A stretch of DNA of 6,381 nucleotides from Chloracidobacterium sp. UBA7659 (lineage in GTDB: Bacteria; Acidobacteriota; Blastocatellia; Pyrinomonadales; Pyrinomonadaceae), in assembly GCA_002483395.1 (NCBI GenBank), contig DLHV01000066.1, positions 3,250-9,630 of the forward strand, written 5' to 3'. Of this stretch, positions 1 to 5,699 are shown piece after piece. Position numbers and translations under genes: made by a program. Below the pieces are notes generated by a model. It saw nothing but the letters and a program-made list of their open reading frames with translations. It did no database searches and was not told the origin of the DNA. Within the stretch, counting starts at the first letter, position 1; each line of letters begins with the position of its first letter.

Positions 1-482
1 CCTTCTACGTACTCTCTTATTATTCGCGTGATTTTGGTATCGCCGCTCCATAGAACGGAAATATCGGGAATGTAGGACTTATCACGGCGAATCGCAGCGT
101 CCACAACCTGAAAGGCACCGTCCATAGGATTAAATGCGATGCTTATCATCTCACTGCTGTAGTTTTCCCGAACGACAGGTATTCGCTTGATTACAGCGTA
201 CAAGGATGTTAGTCGTTGCTGACCGTCGACTATTAGTAACCGCGACGGCTTTTGTTTCGAGTCAGTACCAATTACGCGGGTGTCGTCGGAGATTGCGTTC
301 TGCCAGAAAAGTAAATATCCCACGGGGTATCCCCGATACATCGAGTCGAACAAGTCCCGTACTTTCGCATTCTTCCAGACAAACGGCCGTTGTATATCTG
401 GCAGTCCGATTTCACCCAGTTCGATGTACTTAATCAGGGAGTTGAGATCGTAGTTGACCTGCTTAAAAACCGTTTCACTCAT
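1..482 (-). CDS. DUF262 (GmrSD N-terminal type) protein, 3' end cut by window edge
   Basis: Reading the minus strand from the ATG at 482-480 gives 160 codons open to the window edge, so only the N-terminal part is present. It shows the hallmarks of the DUF262 / GmrS-type ParB-like domain: DIQRPFVW at residues 29-36, GYPVGYLLFW at 51-60 and the signature VDGQQRLTSL at 85-94. In characterised GmrSD type IV restriction enzymes this domain binds and hydrolyses nucleotides to drive cleavage of modified DNA; many other DUF262 proteins are uncharacterised. The C-terminal domain that would decide this (DUF1524 HNH nuclease or other) lies outside the window. The start is 8 bases after the pntA stop; the nearest purine-rich stretch, AGGA, is 13 bases upstream inside pntA, so translation may be coupled. 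The reading frame uses ATA, CTA, TTA and AGA codons more freely than pntA does, which hints at recent acquisition. Family call firm; function open. Confidence 0.85.
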   Translation of the reverse strand, partial: MSETVFKQVNYDLNSLIKYIELGEIGLPDIQRPFVWKNAKVRDLFDSMYRGYPVGYLLFWQNAISDDTRVIGTDSKQKPSRLLIVDGQQRLTSLYAVIKRIPVVRENYSSEMISIAFNPMDGAFQVVDAAIRRDKSYIPDISVLWSGDTKITRIIREYVE

Positions 483-490
483 ATTGAAGG

Positions 491-2074
491 CTATTTCCTA
501 AACATCGCCAGCATCCGGTTCGTCACCAAAAATCCACCGGCGATATTGATCGCAGCTATTAAAACTGCGACGGCGCCGAGGATCGTCGTCAAATTCATAT
601 TCGTGCCGATGAGCTGGAGCATCCCGCCGACGAGGATGATGCCGCTGATCGCGTTGGTTACACTCATAAGCGGAGTGTGCAGGGCGGGTTTGACGTTCCA
701 GACGACCTGCCAGCCGACGAAGCACGCGAGCATGAACACCGTAAAATGCGACAGCGTCGATGCCGGGGCGATGTAGCCGATCCCAAGCAGAAGGAGGCCG
801 ACAACAGCGAGAACAAGCGGATTTATGCCGGTGCTTTCGGCTTGATTGTGGTTTGACCCAGTCGCTACCGCTCCCGGTTCTGACTGGCGGCTTGCCGAGC
901 TTTTTGTCGGAACTCCTGGTTCAGGCGGAGCGGGCGGCGTCGGCGGCGGGTACATCAACTTGCCTTCGTGCAGGACGATCGCACCGCGGACCACCTGATC
1001 TTCGAGATCGACGTGAATGCCGCCGCTTTCATCTTTTAATTCCTCGAGCAAGGCGACGATAGTCGAGCCGTAAAGCTGGCTCGCCATACTTGCCATCCGC
1101 GACGGCAGATCGGTGTAACCGATGATCGTAACGCCCTTGTGATGAACAATGCGGCCCGGATCGGTTAGTGCGCAGTTGCCGCCCTGCTCGGCGGCAAGAT
1201 CGACGATCACAGAGCCCGGTTTCATGCTCTCCACCATGCCCTGCGTGATCAGTTTCGGTGCGGGTTTTCCCGGAATTAGAGCCGTCGTGACGATGATATC
1301 GACCTGCATTGCCTGAGCGGCAAAGAGGGCCATTTCGGCTTGCAGAAAAGCATCGGACATTACCTTGGCATAACCGCCTTTGCCTTCGCCTTCTTCTTCG
1401 ATATTCACTTCCAGGAACTCGGCGCCCATGCTCGCGACCTGATCTTTGCAGGCCGAACGCGGGTCGAAGGCCTTGACGATCGCTCCCAGCGAACGTGCCG
1501 CGCCGATAGCCGAAAGCCCGGCAACGCCCGCTCCGATCACCATAACCTTGGCCGGATCGATGCGGCCGGCGGCTGTTATCTGTCCGCCAAAAAATCGAGG
1601 AAAATTGTTCGCCGCCTCGATAACGGCACGATATCCGGCGATATTTGCCATCGCGGAAAGCGTGTCCATTTTCTGGGCACGTGTGATACGCGGGATGCTG
1701 TCCATCGCAAAGGCCGTCGCTTTTCGTTTGGCGAGACGGTCGAGCAATTCGCGATTTTGTGCGGGCCAGATAAAGCCGACCAGCGTAGCACTTATGTTAA
1801 GCAGATCGGCCTCATGGACGCCAAGCTCCGTGTTCTCCTCAGGCGGGCGTACTTTCATCACTACGTCCGATGCGGCCCAAAGCTCCTTTGTGTCGTCGAT
1901 CACGGTCGCTCCGGCCTCGCGGTACTCGGCGTTCGAGCAGTTGATGCCGAGGCCTGCACCCGACTCGACGGCCACCTCAAAGTCGAGTTTTTTCAACCTC
2001 AAAATTGTCTGTGGCGTGGCGGCAACACGCTTCTCGCCGGGGTGGATCTCTTTTGGGATTCCTATGGTAACCAT
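491..2074 (-). CDS. pntA: NAD(P) transhydrogenase, alpha subunit (proton-translocating)
   Basis: PntA pairs with PntB in the inner membrane to couple proton entry to hydride transfer from NADH to NADP+. From the ATG at 2074 the product has 527 residues, close to the 510 of E. coli PntA, and it aligns with it from memory along its whole length. Domain I (about 1-375) has the NAD-binding GAGVAGL at 181-187, the RAQKMD loop at 132-137 (matching the conserved Arg, Gln and Asp of E. coli), ALIPGKPAP at 265-273 and the mobile loop GYTDLPSR at 319-326. A proline-rich linker (about 376-389) and a low-complexity stretch lead to four membrane helices (about 418-435, 443-460, 474-491, 496-514) with the conserved [13 protein letters not shown]. 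The alpha1 and alpha2 parts are therefore fused, as in Proteobacteria. The frame extends up to 2155, but the extra 27 residues are not family-like and lie upstream of the promoter. PntB, needed for activity, does not follow within the window. Confidence 0.96.
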   Translation of the reverse strand: MVTIGIPKEIHPGEKRVAATPQTILRLKKLDFEVAVESGAGLGINCSNAEYREAGATVIDDTKELWAASDVVMKVRPPEENTELGVHEADLLNISATLVGFIWPAQNRELLDRLAKRKATAFAMDSIPRITRAQKMDTLSAMANIAGYRAVIEAANNFPRFFGGQITAAGRIDPAKVMVIGAGVAGLSAIGAARSLGAIVKAFDPRSACKDQVASMGAEFLEVNIEEEGEGKGGYAKVMSDAFLQAEMALFAAQAMQVDIIVTTALIPGKPAPKLITQGMVESMKPGSVIVDLAAEQGGNCALTDPGRIVHHKGVTIIGYTDLPSRMASMASQLYGSTIVALLEELKDESGGIHVDLEDQVVRGAIVLHEGKLMYPPPTPPAPPEPGVPTKSSASRQSEPGAVATGSNHNQAESTGINPLVLAVVGLLLLGIGYIAPASTLSHFTVFMLACFVGWQVVWNVKPALHTPLMSVTNAISGIILVGGMLQLIGTNMNLTTILGAVAVLIAAINIAGGFLVTNRMLAMFRK

Positions 2075-2086
2075 AATTGTTACAAT
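2064..2086. promoter_or_regulatory. Two adjacent 11-bp palindromes over the pntA start (possible operator)
   Basis: On the plus strand ATGGTAACCAT (2064-2074) and ATTGTTACAAT (2076-2086) are each an odd palindrome with 5-bp arms around one central base. They share the pattern ATkGTwACmAT and their centres (2069 and 2081) are 12 bp apart. The upstream one begins directly after the -10 box and covers the predicted transcription start; the other contains the start codon and codons 2-4. This layout would suit a dimeric repressor. Read as RNA, GTAAC and GTTAC can instead form a 5-bp stem that places the AUG in a 7-base loop. Part of the symmetry could be accidental, since codons 1-4 (M-V-T-I) make up one palindrome. 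Confidence 0.4.
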
Positions 2087-2116
2087 ACTATACAGGAGAT
2101 ACGCAGGGAGTGTAAA
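2087..2116 (-). promoter_or_regulatory. Candidate sigma70-type promoter of pntA, near-leaderless
   Basis: On the minus strand TTTACA (2116-2111, five of six consensus bases) is followed after 18 bases by TATAGT (2092-2087, five of six). Only 12 bases separate the -10 box from the pntA ATG at 2074, so transcription would begin about 4 to 6 bases before the start codon. No Shine-Dalgarno sequence is present before this ATG, which agrees with a leaderless or nearly leaderless message. The match is by eye and is not experimentally supported. Confidence 0.6.
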
Positions 2117-2164
2117 ACACAAGATCTGCGATTTGGAGAAATAGGTGAAATGCACGCACCAAGA

Positions 2165-2671
2165 TCAGTTTTCCTTAGCCATTTTTTGGATCGTGACGAT
2201 TACGATCGCGTCGTCGCCGCCCGTTCGGACATATGAGATCCAGAAACCGGCTTTTGGATACTGCACCGTTTTGTGCATGCCGCCGTCGGGTTTTGCTTCG
2301 ATATCGGTCCCAATCACGGCTTTTGGTGTCGGTGCTAATTTCAAATCGCCCGTGTACATGATCGAGATCACCCGCACCGTTTTATTCTCATCATAAAAAA
2401 CCCGCGCGGATTCAAACTCGGAAATTGTGAAATTGTCTTCGGCGTCGGATTCGTCCTGTGGCTTTCCGAGTTTAGTCCGAACATCGGCCGACGACATGCC
2501 GATCGTCACGTCTTTATATCCGGCATAAGGCGCCTTTTGGGAAACAGGTGTCGGCAAAGGTGCAACCATTACCCTGATTCCGTCACTCGACGGCCCTGAA
2601 GATACAACGAGAACTCCCAACGCGAGCAAAAATGGCAGAAGAAACATACCTCGTTTTGCTAATGTGAACAT
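2165..2671 (-). CDS. Secreted protein with BamE/SmpA-like segment, function unknown
   Basis: The product has 168 residues. The N-terminus has a basic start (K6, R7) and a hydrophobic run at about 9-24, a likely Sec signal peptide or membrane anchor; there is no clear lipobox cysteine. Residues about 52-107 read YKDVTIGMSSADVRTKLGKP, then a strand-rich part ending VRVISIMYTG. The pattern 'G-M-S-x-x-D-V-x-x-x-L-G-K-P' resembles the SmpA/OmlA (BamE) fold, in which a short helix hairpin precedes a small sheet. The rest is beta-rich without a motif I know. The ATG at 2671 is supported by a GGAGG (2680-2676) four bases upstream. The gene ends 90 bases before the pntA start but pntA has its own candidate promoter, so no functional link is implied. 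I do not recognise a specific orthologue; BamE itself is unlikely because the N-terminal cysteine is missing and the C-terminal part is longer. Confidence 0.75.
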   Translation of the reverse strand: MFTLAKRGMFLLPFLLALGVLVVSSGPSSDGIRVMVAPLPTPVSQKAPYAGYKDVTIGMSSADVRTKLGKPQDESDAEDNFTISEFESARVFYDENKTVRVISIMYTGDLKLAPTPKAVIGTDIEAKPDGGMHKTVQYPKAGFWISYVRTGGDDAIVIVTIQKMAKEN

Positions 2672-2928
2672 ATTTCCTCCGTATCGTCTGTGGTAATTTT
2701 GCGGAGAAATCTACTGTTTCCCGCTTATTTATTTAAACAAATGCAATTCGCGTTCTCAAAGCAATCGACCAATATTGCTCGCGAGGCGGTATCCGCGAAC
2801 GTCATTGCGCGAAGAAACTCCCGTTCACGCGAAAAACCTCGCGCGATCCGGCTTAGACAAATAACCATCGGCTGCCATATCAAGACGACCGCATCGACAT
2901 ACAACTAAGGATTTGGCCGTTCCGAGCC
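2672..2928. other. 257-base intergenic region with five CGCGA boxes
   Basis: No convincing gene is seen here on either strand. The plus strand carries CGCGA at 2780, 2794, 2808, 2828 and 2842, that is with steps of 14, 14, 20 and 14 bases; an inverted copy (TCGCG) lies at 2748. A 5-bp inverted repeat GCAAT/ATTGC (2761-2765 and 2774-2778) borders the array. The boxes lie 109-175 bases upstream of the BamE-like gene and behind its candidate promoter. No clear terminator follows the methyltransferase gene. Confidence 0.5.
2731..2759 (-). promoter_or_regulatory. Candidate promoter of the BamE-like secreted protein gene
   Basis: On the minus strand TTGAGA (2759-2754, five of six consensus bases) and TTAAAT (2736-2731, four of six) are separated by 17 bases, in an AT-rich stretch (TTTAAATAAATAAG). 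The predicted transcription start near 2724 would give a leader of about 50 bases containing the GGAGG site. Judged by eye only; AT-rich intergenic DNA often yields such matches. Confidence 0.35.
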
Positions 2929-4005
2929 TCAGCGTCTTGCTTCAAATACCCTGTTAAAGGGTGTCTCGGCTGCCCGCCGGAATTGTGTGAAACCGCCCGC
3001 CATTACTGTTTCACGCAATGCGTCGTCGCTTGCAACCGCACCTAATGCAGATCCTCCCAGCGCCATCGCATTTGCCGTGCAGCAAAGAGCCGATGCACCC
3101 GAAAAAGTCCTGCCTATCGGATTAAAATTATCTTCGACCGTATTGCCGGCCATTGGTTCGACGAGCATCACACTGCCATCGGCATCGAGCGTCTCGAATG
3201 CATGTTTTGCCGCACCTATTGGGTCGCCCATGTCGTGCAGACAATCGAAGAACGAGACCAGATCGTAGTCATCGTTTGGAAAGTCCTGAGCGCTCGCTAC
3301 GGCAAATTTAACGTGGTCCGAAACGCCGGCCTTCTCCGCTTTCGCCTTTGCGTTTGCGATCGAAGGTTCATGATTATCGAAACCGAAAAACTGAGATTTT
3401 GGGTACGCTTTGGCCATGATGATGGTCGATGCGCCGTGCCCGCAGCCGATGTCGGCAACTTTTGCCCCAGCCTTCAATTTTGCTTCGATGCCTGTCAGCG
3501 CCGGAATCCACTCGGCGACGAGATGGGACTGGTAACCCGGCCGGAAGAACTTTTCAGTGCCGATAAAAAGGTCGGGATCGTTTTCGCCCCAAAGCAGGCC
3601 GCCACCGTTTTTGAACGCTTCGGCGATGCGCGGCTGGGCGTTCATCATTGCCTTGATCACGTAGAATCCGCCGCCGACGTAGAACGGGCTGGTTTCGTCT
3701 GTCAGTGCCACGCTCTGTTCGGGGAGCATTGAATATTTCCCGCTTCCCGGGTCGTAATTCACATAATCGCCGGCCGCTTGATTGACCAGCCACTCGCGGA
3801 CATATCGTTCCGTGGTACTGGTTTTAGCTGCAAGTTCCGCGGGCGTCATCGCCCCGTTATTTGCCAGGGCTTCGTAAAGCCCGAGCTTCATTCCGATGTA
3901 GCCCAGAACCGAACTCAGAGAAGCGCCAAAATCCCCAACGACTTTCCCCAGAAATTCGCCCATTTTATCTTCATTTATCTGTGATGCTTGCGCAGTCTGT
4001 GACAT
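2929..4005 (-). CDS. Class I SAM-dependent methyltransferase with N-terminal winged helix
   Basis: The product has 358 residues and is complete. Residues about 15-105 are helix-rich and look like the winged-helix dimerisation domain found in front of Rv2258c-type and O-methyltransferase-like enzymes (GMKLGLYEAL at 38-47, MTPAELAAKTSTTERYVREW at 53-72). The Rossmann methyltransferase domain follows: motif I VADIGCGHG at 183-191 (SAM glycine-rich loop), FGFDNHEPS at 207-215 with Asp210 as the likely ribose-binding acid, and DLVSFFDCLHDMGDP at 248-262. The methyl acceptor cannot be read from the sequence; mycobacterial relatives have no firmly known substrate. The N-terminal domain is expected to serve in dimerisation and substrate binding, not DNA binding. 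The ATG at 4005 is well supported by AAAGGAGG (4017-4010) four bases before it. It appears to be a single-gene unit, with structured gaps on both sides. Confidence 0.9.
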   Translation of the reverse strand: MSQTAQASQINEDKMGEFLGKVVGDFGASLSSVLGYIGMKLGLYEALANNGAMTPAELAAKTSTTERYVREWLVNQAAGDYVNYDPGSGKYSMLPEQSVALTDETSPFYVGGGFYVIKAMMNAQPRIAEAFKNGGGLLWGENDPDLFIGTEKFFRPGYQSHLVAEWIPALTGIEAKLKAGAKVADIGCGHGASTIIMAKAYPKSQFFGFDNHEPSIANAKAKAEKAGVSDHVKFAVASAQDFPNDDYDLVSFFDCLHDMGDPIGAAKHAFETLDADGSVMLVEPMAGNTVEDNFNPIGRTFSGASALCCTANAMALGGSALGAVASDDALRETVMAGGFTQFRRAAETPFNRVFEARR

Positions 4006-4061
4006 AGACCCTCCTTTGTCAAATGCCTTGTGGGAGTATGAATCGAATGCGTGTGAGGAAT

Positions 4062-4136
4062 GCGCGGGTTTATATATTTAAAACGTAGCCCGCGCAATCG
4101 CGGCAAGCAATTACGCGGGTTCGAGAATTATTGCCG
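4062..4136. repeat. Nested inverted repeats between SRPBCC and methyltransferase genes
   Basis: Three overlapping symmetric elements fill this 75-base stretch. GCGCGGG (4062-4068) pairs with CCCGCGC (4089-4095) around a 20-base AT-rich loop. CCGCG (4090-4094) pairs with CGCGG (4099-4103) around CAAT, and is mutually exclusive with the first. CGGCAA plus AATT (4101-4106, 4109-4112) pairs with AATT plus TTGCCG (4126-4129, 4131-4136) around a 13-base loop. The word CGCGGGTT occurs twice in direct orientation. On the minus strand the structures start 29 bases after the SRPBCC stop and could end its transcript, but only a weak run of T follows, so a factor-independent terminator is not clear. Confidence 0.5.
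4069..4097 (-). promoter_or_regulatory. Weak candidate promoter of the methyltransferase gene
   Basis: On the minus strand TATAAA (4074-4069, five of six -10 consensus bases) lies 17 bases after TTGCGC (4097-4092, three of six -35 bases). The -10 box sits in the loop of the inverted repeat GCGCGGG/CCCGCGC (4062-4068, 4089-4095), so a protein bound to the arms could control it. The -35 match is poor and the call is tentative. Confidence 0.3.
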
Positions 4137-4165
4137 TTTAAGGCTCTGAAAAGAGGAATCGTTTC

Positions 4166-4714
4166 CTACTGCTTTTCGAGTATCGTTTTCAGCCCTGAAA
4201 GACCTTCGCCGAAATCCTTGCCGACCTCTTTGTCCATGTCCATGACTAAAAGCATGATGTTCAACGGCCGCGGCATCGAACCGGTAAAGCCCCATTTTAC
4301 CTTCGTCCGGCCGTCTCCGGCGGGTTCGAGTATCATGTAAGCGTCGGCCTTTGATTCGAACGGTTGTTTAAAGCGAAGTTCGGTGTCGATGCGTTCGTCT
4401 GGAACCAGCTTCTTGATCTCCTGCTCGCCTTCGCCAACCTGGTCCGTAGTCCCTTTCCAGTAGGAAACAAATCCGACCTCGCCGTCCGTGCCGCGAAATT
4501 CCTGCTTCATCGTCGGCTCTTTCTTATACCACGGGCCCCATTCGTTCTGATTTTTCAGCATTTTGGCATAGGCGTAAATCTCTGCCTTTGGCTTATTAAT
4601 AGTTATCTCGCGTTCGACCCTGAAATCGGTCGGTGCCATGAAAATTGCGACGACCGCCGCGCCGATAATAAGAACGACAATCGCAGCAAGTGCGATGAGT
4701 ATTTTCTTGATCAT
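4166..4714 (-). CDS. Membrane-anchored SRPBCC (START-like) family protein
   Basis: The product has 182 residues. A single N-terminal hydrophobic helix (about 5-27, preceded by MIKK) should anchor it in the cytoplasmic membrane. The rest follows the polyketide-cyclase/SRPBCC pattern: a first strand FRVEREITINKPKAEIYAYA (31-50), the EWGPW motif at 58-62, alternating strands such as VGFVSYWKG (80-88) and KVKWGFTGSMPRP (138-150), and a long C-terminal helix ending GLSGLKTILEKQ. Members of this fold bind hydrophobic ligands in a deep cavity; the ligand here is unknown. The ATG at 4714 is supported by GAGGAG (4726-4721) six bases upstream. It lies 49 bases after the broken gene upstream and was probably cotranscribed with it. 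Family call is good; specific function is not. Confidence 0.85.
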   Translation of the reverse strand: MIKKILIALAAIVVLIIGAAVVAIFMAPTDFRVEREITINKPKAEIYAYAKMLKNQNEWGPWYKKEPTMKQEFRGTDGEVGFVSYWKGTTDQVGEGEQEIKKLVPDERIDTELRFKQPFESKADAYMILEPAGDGRTKVKWGFTGSMPRPLNIMLLVMDMDKEVGKDFGEGLSGLKTILEKQ

Positions 4715-4763
4715 CTCGAACTCCTCGTTTCAAGTATTACCGTCCCTGGGTTCGTTGATCGGC

Positions 4764-5137
4764 TTACCGGATAGAAACCGTAAGTTTGTAGGTTGCATTT
4801 CCGCGCGTACCGCCGCGCCGCTGTCGGGCAGCGAGACGGTAACGCTTGTCGCGTCGTCTTCTTCGCCCGCCCCTTCCAGTTATTCGCCATGCGGACCTTC
4901 GATCTGAAAAGCGGCGTTGTTCTCAAGCGCCGTAATGCGGACCGTCATTTTTTGCCCGTCTCTTGCTCCGAGAATATAGGTATCGCGGTCGCCGCGAACG
5001 ACTGCATTTGAGAAGGTAGCCGAGTTCTTTCCCTTGGCAAATCTAACGCATTTGGTGATACCGTCGCGTGCCGCAAATCCGGCCGATCCGAGAACAAACA
5101 ACATAATAAGCAACGCTAGCCCAAGCCTTTTAACCAT
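4764..5137 (-). pseudogene. Broken gene for a small secreted beta-rich protein
   Basis: The intact N-terminal reading frame (85 residues from the ATG at 5137) has a signal peptide (MVKRLGLALLIMLFVLGSAG, cleavage near FAA) and a mature part with RFAKGKNSATFSN, TYILGARDGQKMTVRITALE and NNAAFQIEGPHGE, then a TAA at 4882-4880. Reading on in the same frame gives LEGAGEEDDATSVTVSLPDSG (4879-4817), and after two further bases a shifted frame gives GGTRGNATYKLTVSIR followed by TAA (4766-4764). Both pieces look like the continuation of the same family, remembered as secreted domains ending in 'LPxSGxYxxxVGGTRGNAxYxLxVSI', related to or resembling lysozyme-inhibitor-like (PliG-type) proteins. An intact protein would have about 129 residues. 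Two lesions are thus inferred: a nonsense codon, and a deletion of roughly 16-19 bases at 4814-4817. A truncated functional product or sequence error cannot be excluded. A distant GGGAG lies nine bases before the ATG. Confidence 0.7.
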
Positions 5138-5178
5138 CTAACATTTCTCCCAGTTTTGTTTTGTGCGCTAAATGTAAA

Positions 5179-5218
5179 CGAAAACCGCGAAATTTCAAAG
5201 AGAAAAATCGCGGTTTCG
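5179..5218 (-). terminator. Probable Rho-independent terminator after hicA
   Basis: AAACCGCGA (5182-5190) pairs perfectly with TCGCGGTTT (5208-5216), and the stem can be extended by CG/CG (5179-5180 with 5217-5218) past one bulged A. The loop has 17 bases. Read on the minus strand, the hairpin begins 16 bases after the hicA stop codon and its 3' arm runs into a T-rich tract (TTTTCGTTTACATTT). It separates the gcvPB-hicB-hicA unit from the broken gene downstream. The long loop is somewhat unusual for a terminator. Confidence 0.6.
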
Positions 5219-5234
5219 AAATAGGGAAGAGTGG

Positions 5235-5462
5235 TTAGCTGGACGATAAGAAATCGTTCGGTTCAATGTGCGCTTGTTTCAAAATTGCTCGAAGTGTTCC
5301 TTCTGCCATATCGCCCGAATGATTTGGAATCGTCGTGAACCTGCCCGTAGTCGGATTTAACGAGATTTCGTGACTGCCGGCCGCCTGGCGGTGAAATTCA
5401 AATCCAAATTTCTTAAGTATTTTGACAATATCTCGATACCGAAAACCGGAAAGCCTGCCCAT
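5235..5462 (-). CDS. hicA: HicA-like toxin (YcfA-type mRNA interferase)
   Basis: The product has 75 residues and is complete. It follows the HicA double-stranded-RNA-binding-like fold: RYRDIVKILKKFGFEFHRQA (9-28), then the catalytic-histidine motif GSHEI (His31), FTTIPNHSG (42-50) with the second conserved His48, and the closing helix EGTLRAILKQAHI (54-66). HicA toxins cleave mRNA and are neutralised by HicB. The ATG at 5462 lies one base after the hicB stop, so translation is almost certainly coupled; no separate Shine-Dalgarno site is seen. All expected active-site residues are present, so the toxin looks functional. The order antitoxin-then-toxin is common for the short HicB-like (UPF0150) type. 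Activity is inferred from the family only. Confidence 0.88.
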   Translation of the reverse strand: MGRLSGFRYRDIVKILKKFGFEFHRQAAGSHEISLNPTTGRFTTIPNHSGDMAEGTLRAILKQAHIEPNDFLSSS

Positions 5463-5463
5463 A

Positions 5464-5688
5464 CTATACGCCGACGACCAAGGGATAGTCGAAACTGTCA
5501 GACAAAGTTACAAGATCGGCGAGTTGTCCGTCTTGCGATTCGATGAGTTTCTTCGCAACATCCCTTGCAATTTCAAGCGTTTCGGCAATAGTTCGTCCTT
5601 GTGCTACCAATCCTTGAAGATTGTCGGAGGTCGCGAGATAGACCCCTTCAGGCAGTTTTTCGATATGTAAATTAACTATCTTTTCCAT
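5464..5688 (-). CDS. hicB: HicB-like antitoxin (UPF0150/DUF1902 type)
   Basis: From the ATG at 5688 the product has 74 residues. It has the partial RNase-H-like HicB fold: IVNLHIEKLPEGVYLATSDN (4-23), LQGLVAQGRTIAETLEIARD (24-43) and a helix ending KKLIES. The stretch 'YLAT..LQGLVAQG.T..E.LE' is the usual HicB signature. Such proteins bind and inhibit HicA. The chain stops after DYPLVVGV without a helix-turn-helix or ribbon-helix-helix tail, so it probably does not repress its own promoter by itself. A TTG one codon earlier (5691) could also start translation, but the ATG is more likely. The start lies 11 bases after the gcvPB stop and has no clear Shine-Dalgarno site, which suggests translation by re-initiation on the gcvPB message. 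Confidence 0.85.
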   Translation of the reverse strand: MEKIVNLHIEKLPEGVYLATSDNLQGLVAQGRTIAETLEIARDVAKKLIESQDGQLADLVTLSDSFDYPLVVGV

Positions 5689-5699
5689 CAAGTGAAAGT

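Noticed and set aside
2075..2155. N-terminal extension of pntA up to an ATG at 2155
   Set aside because: The extra 27 residues do not resemble PntA, and the candidate promoter lies within this stretch; the family start is MVTIGIPKE at 2074.
1340..2236. Long open frame of 298 codons on the plus strand opposite pntA
   Set aside because: It lies wholly over the clearly homologous pntA and its promoter, has no recognisable domain, and is rich in Arg and Cys as antisense frames of GC-rich genes are.
2799..2815. Possible copy of the dispersed 'GTCATTGCGAGCGAAG' type repeat
   Set aside because: Only GTCATTGCG followed by CGAAG matches; the expected inverted partner is absent, so the likeness is too short to call.
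2780..2846. CRISPR-like array
   Set aside because: The repeated unit is only five bases, with no conserved repeat of 20 bases or more, and no cas gene is present.
2690..2908. Plus-strand open frame of 72 codons in the gap before the BamE-like gene
   Set aside because: Starts with GTG without a ribosome site, composition follows the CGCGA repeats, and no domain is recognisable.
3202..3732. Plus-strand open frame of 176 codons opposite the methyltransferase
   Set aside because: Antisense shadow of a gene with clear SAM-binding motifs; no ribosome site or family signal.
4711..4926. Minus-strand open frame of 71 codons overlapping the broken secreted-protein gene
   Set aside because: Its Arg-rich translation has no family likeness; it is the third frame of the degraded gene, not a separate gene.
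5689..5691. TTG as the hicB start codon
   Set aside because: An ATG follows directly at 5688, and neither has a better ribosome site; the ATG is the simpler choice.
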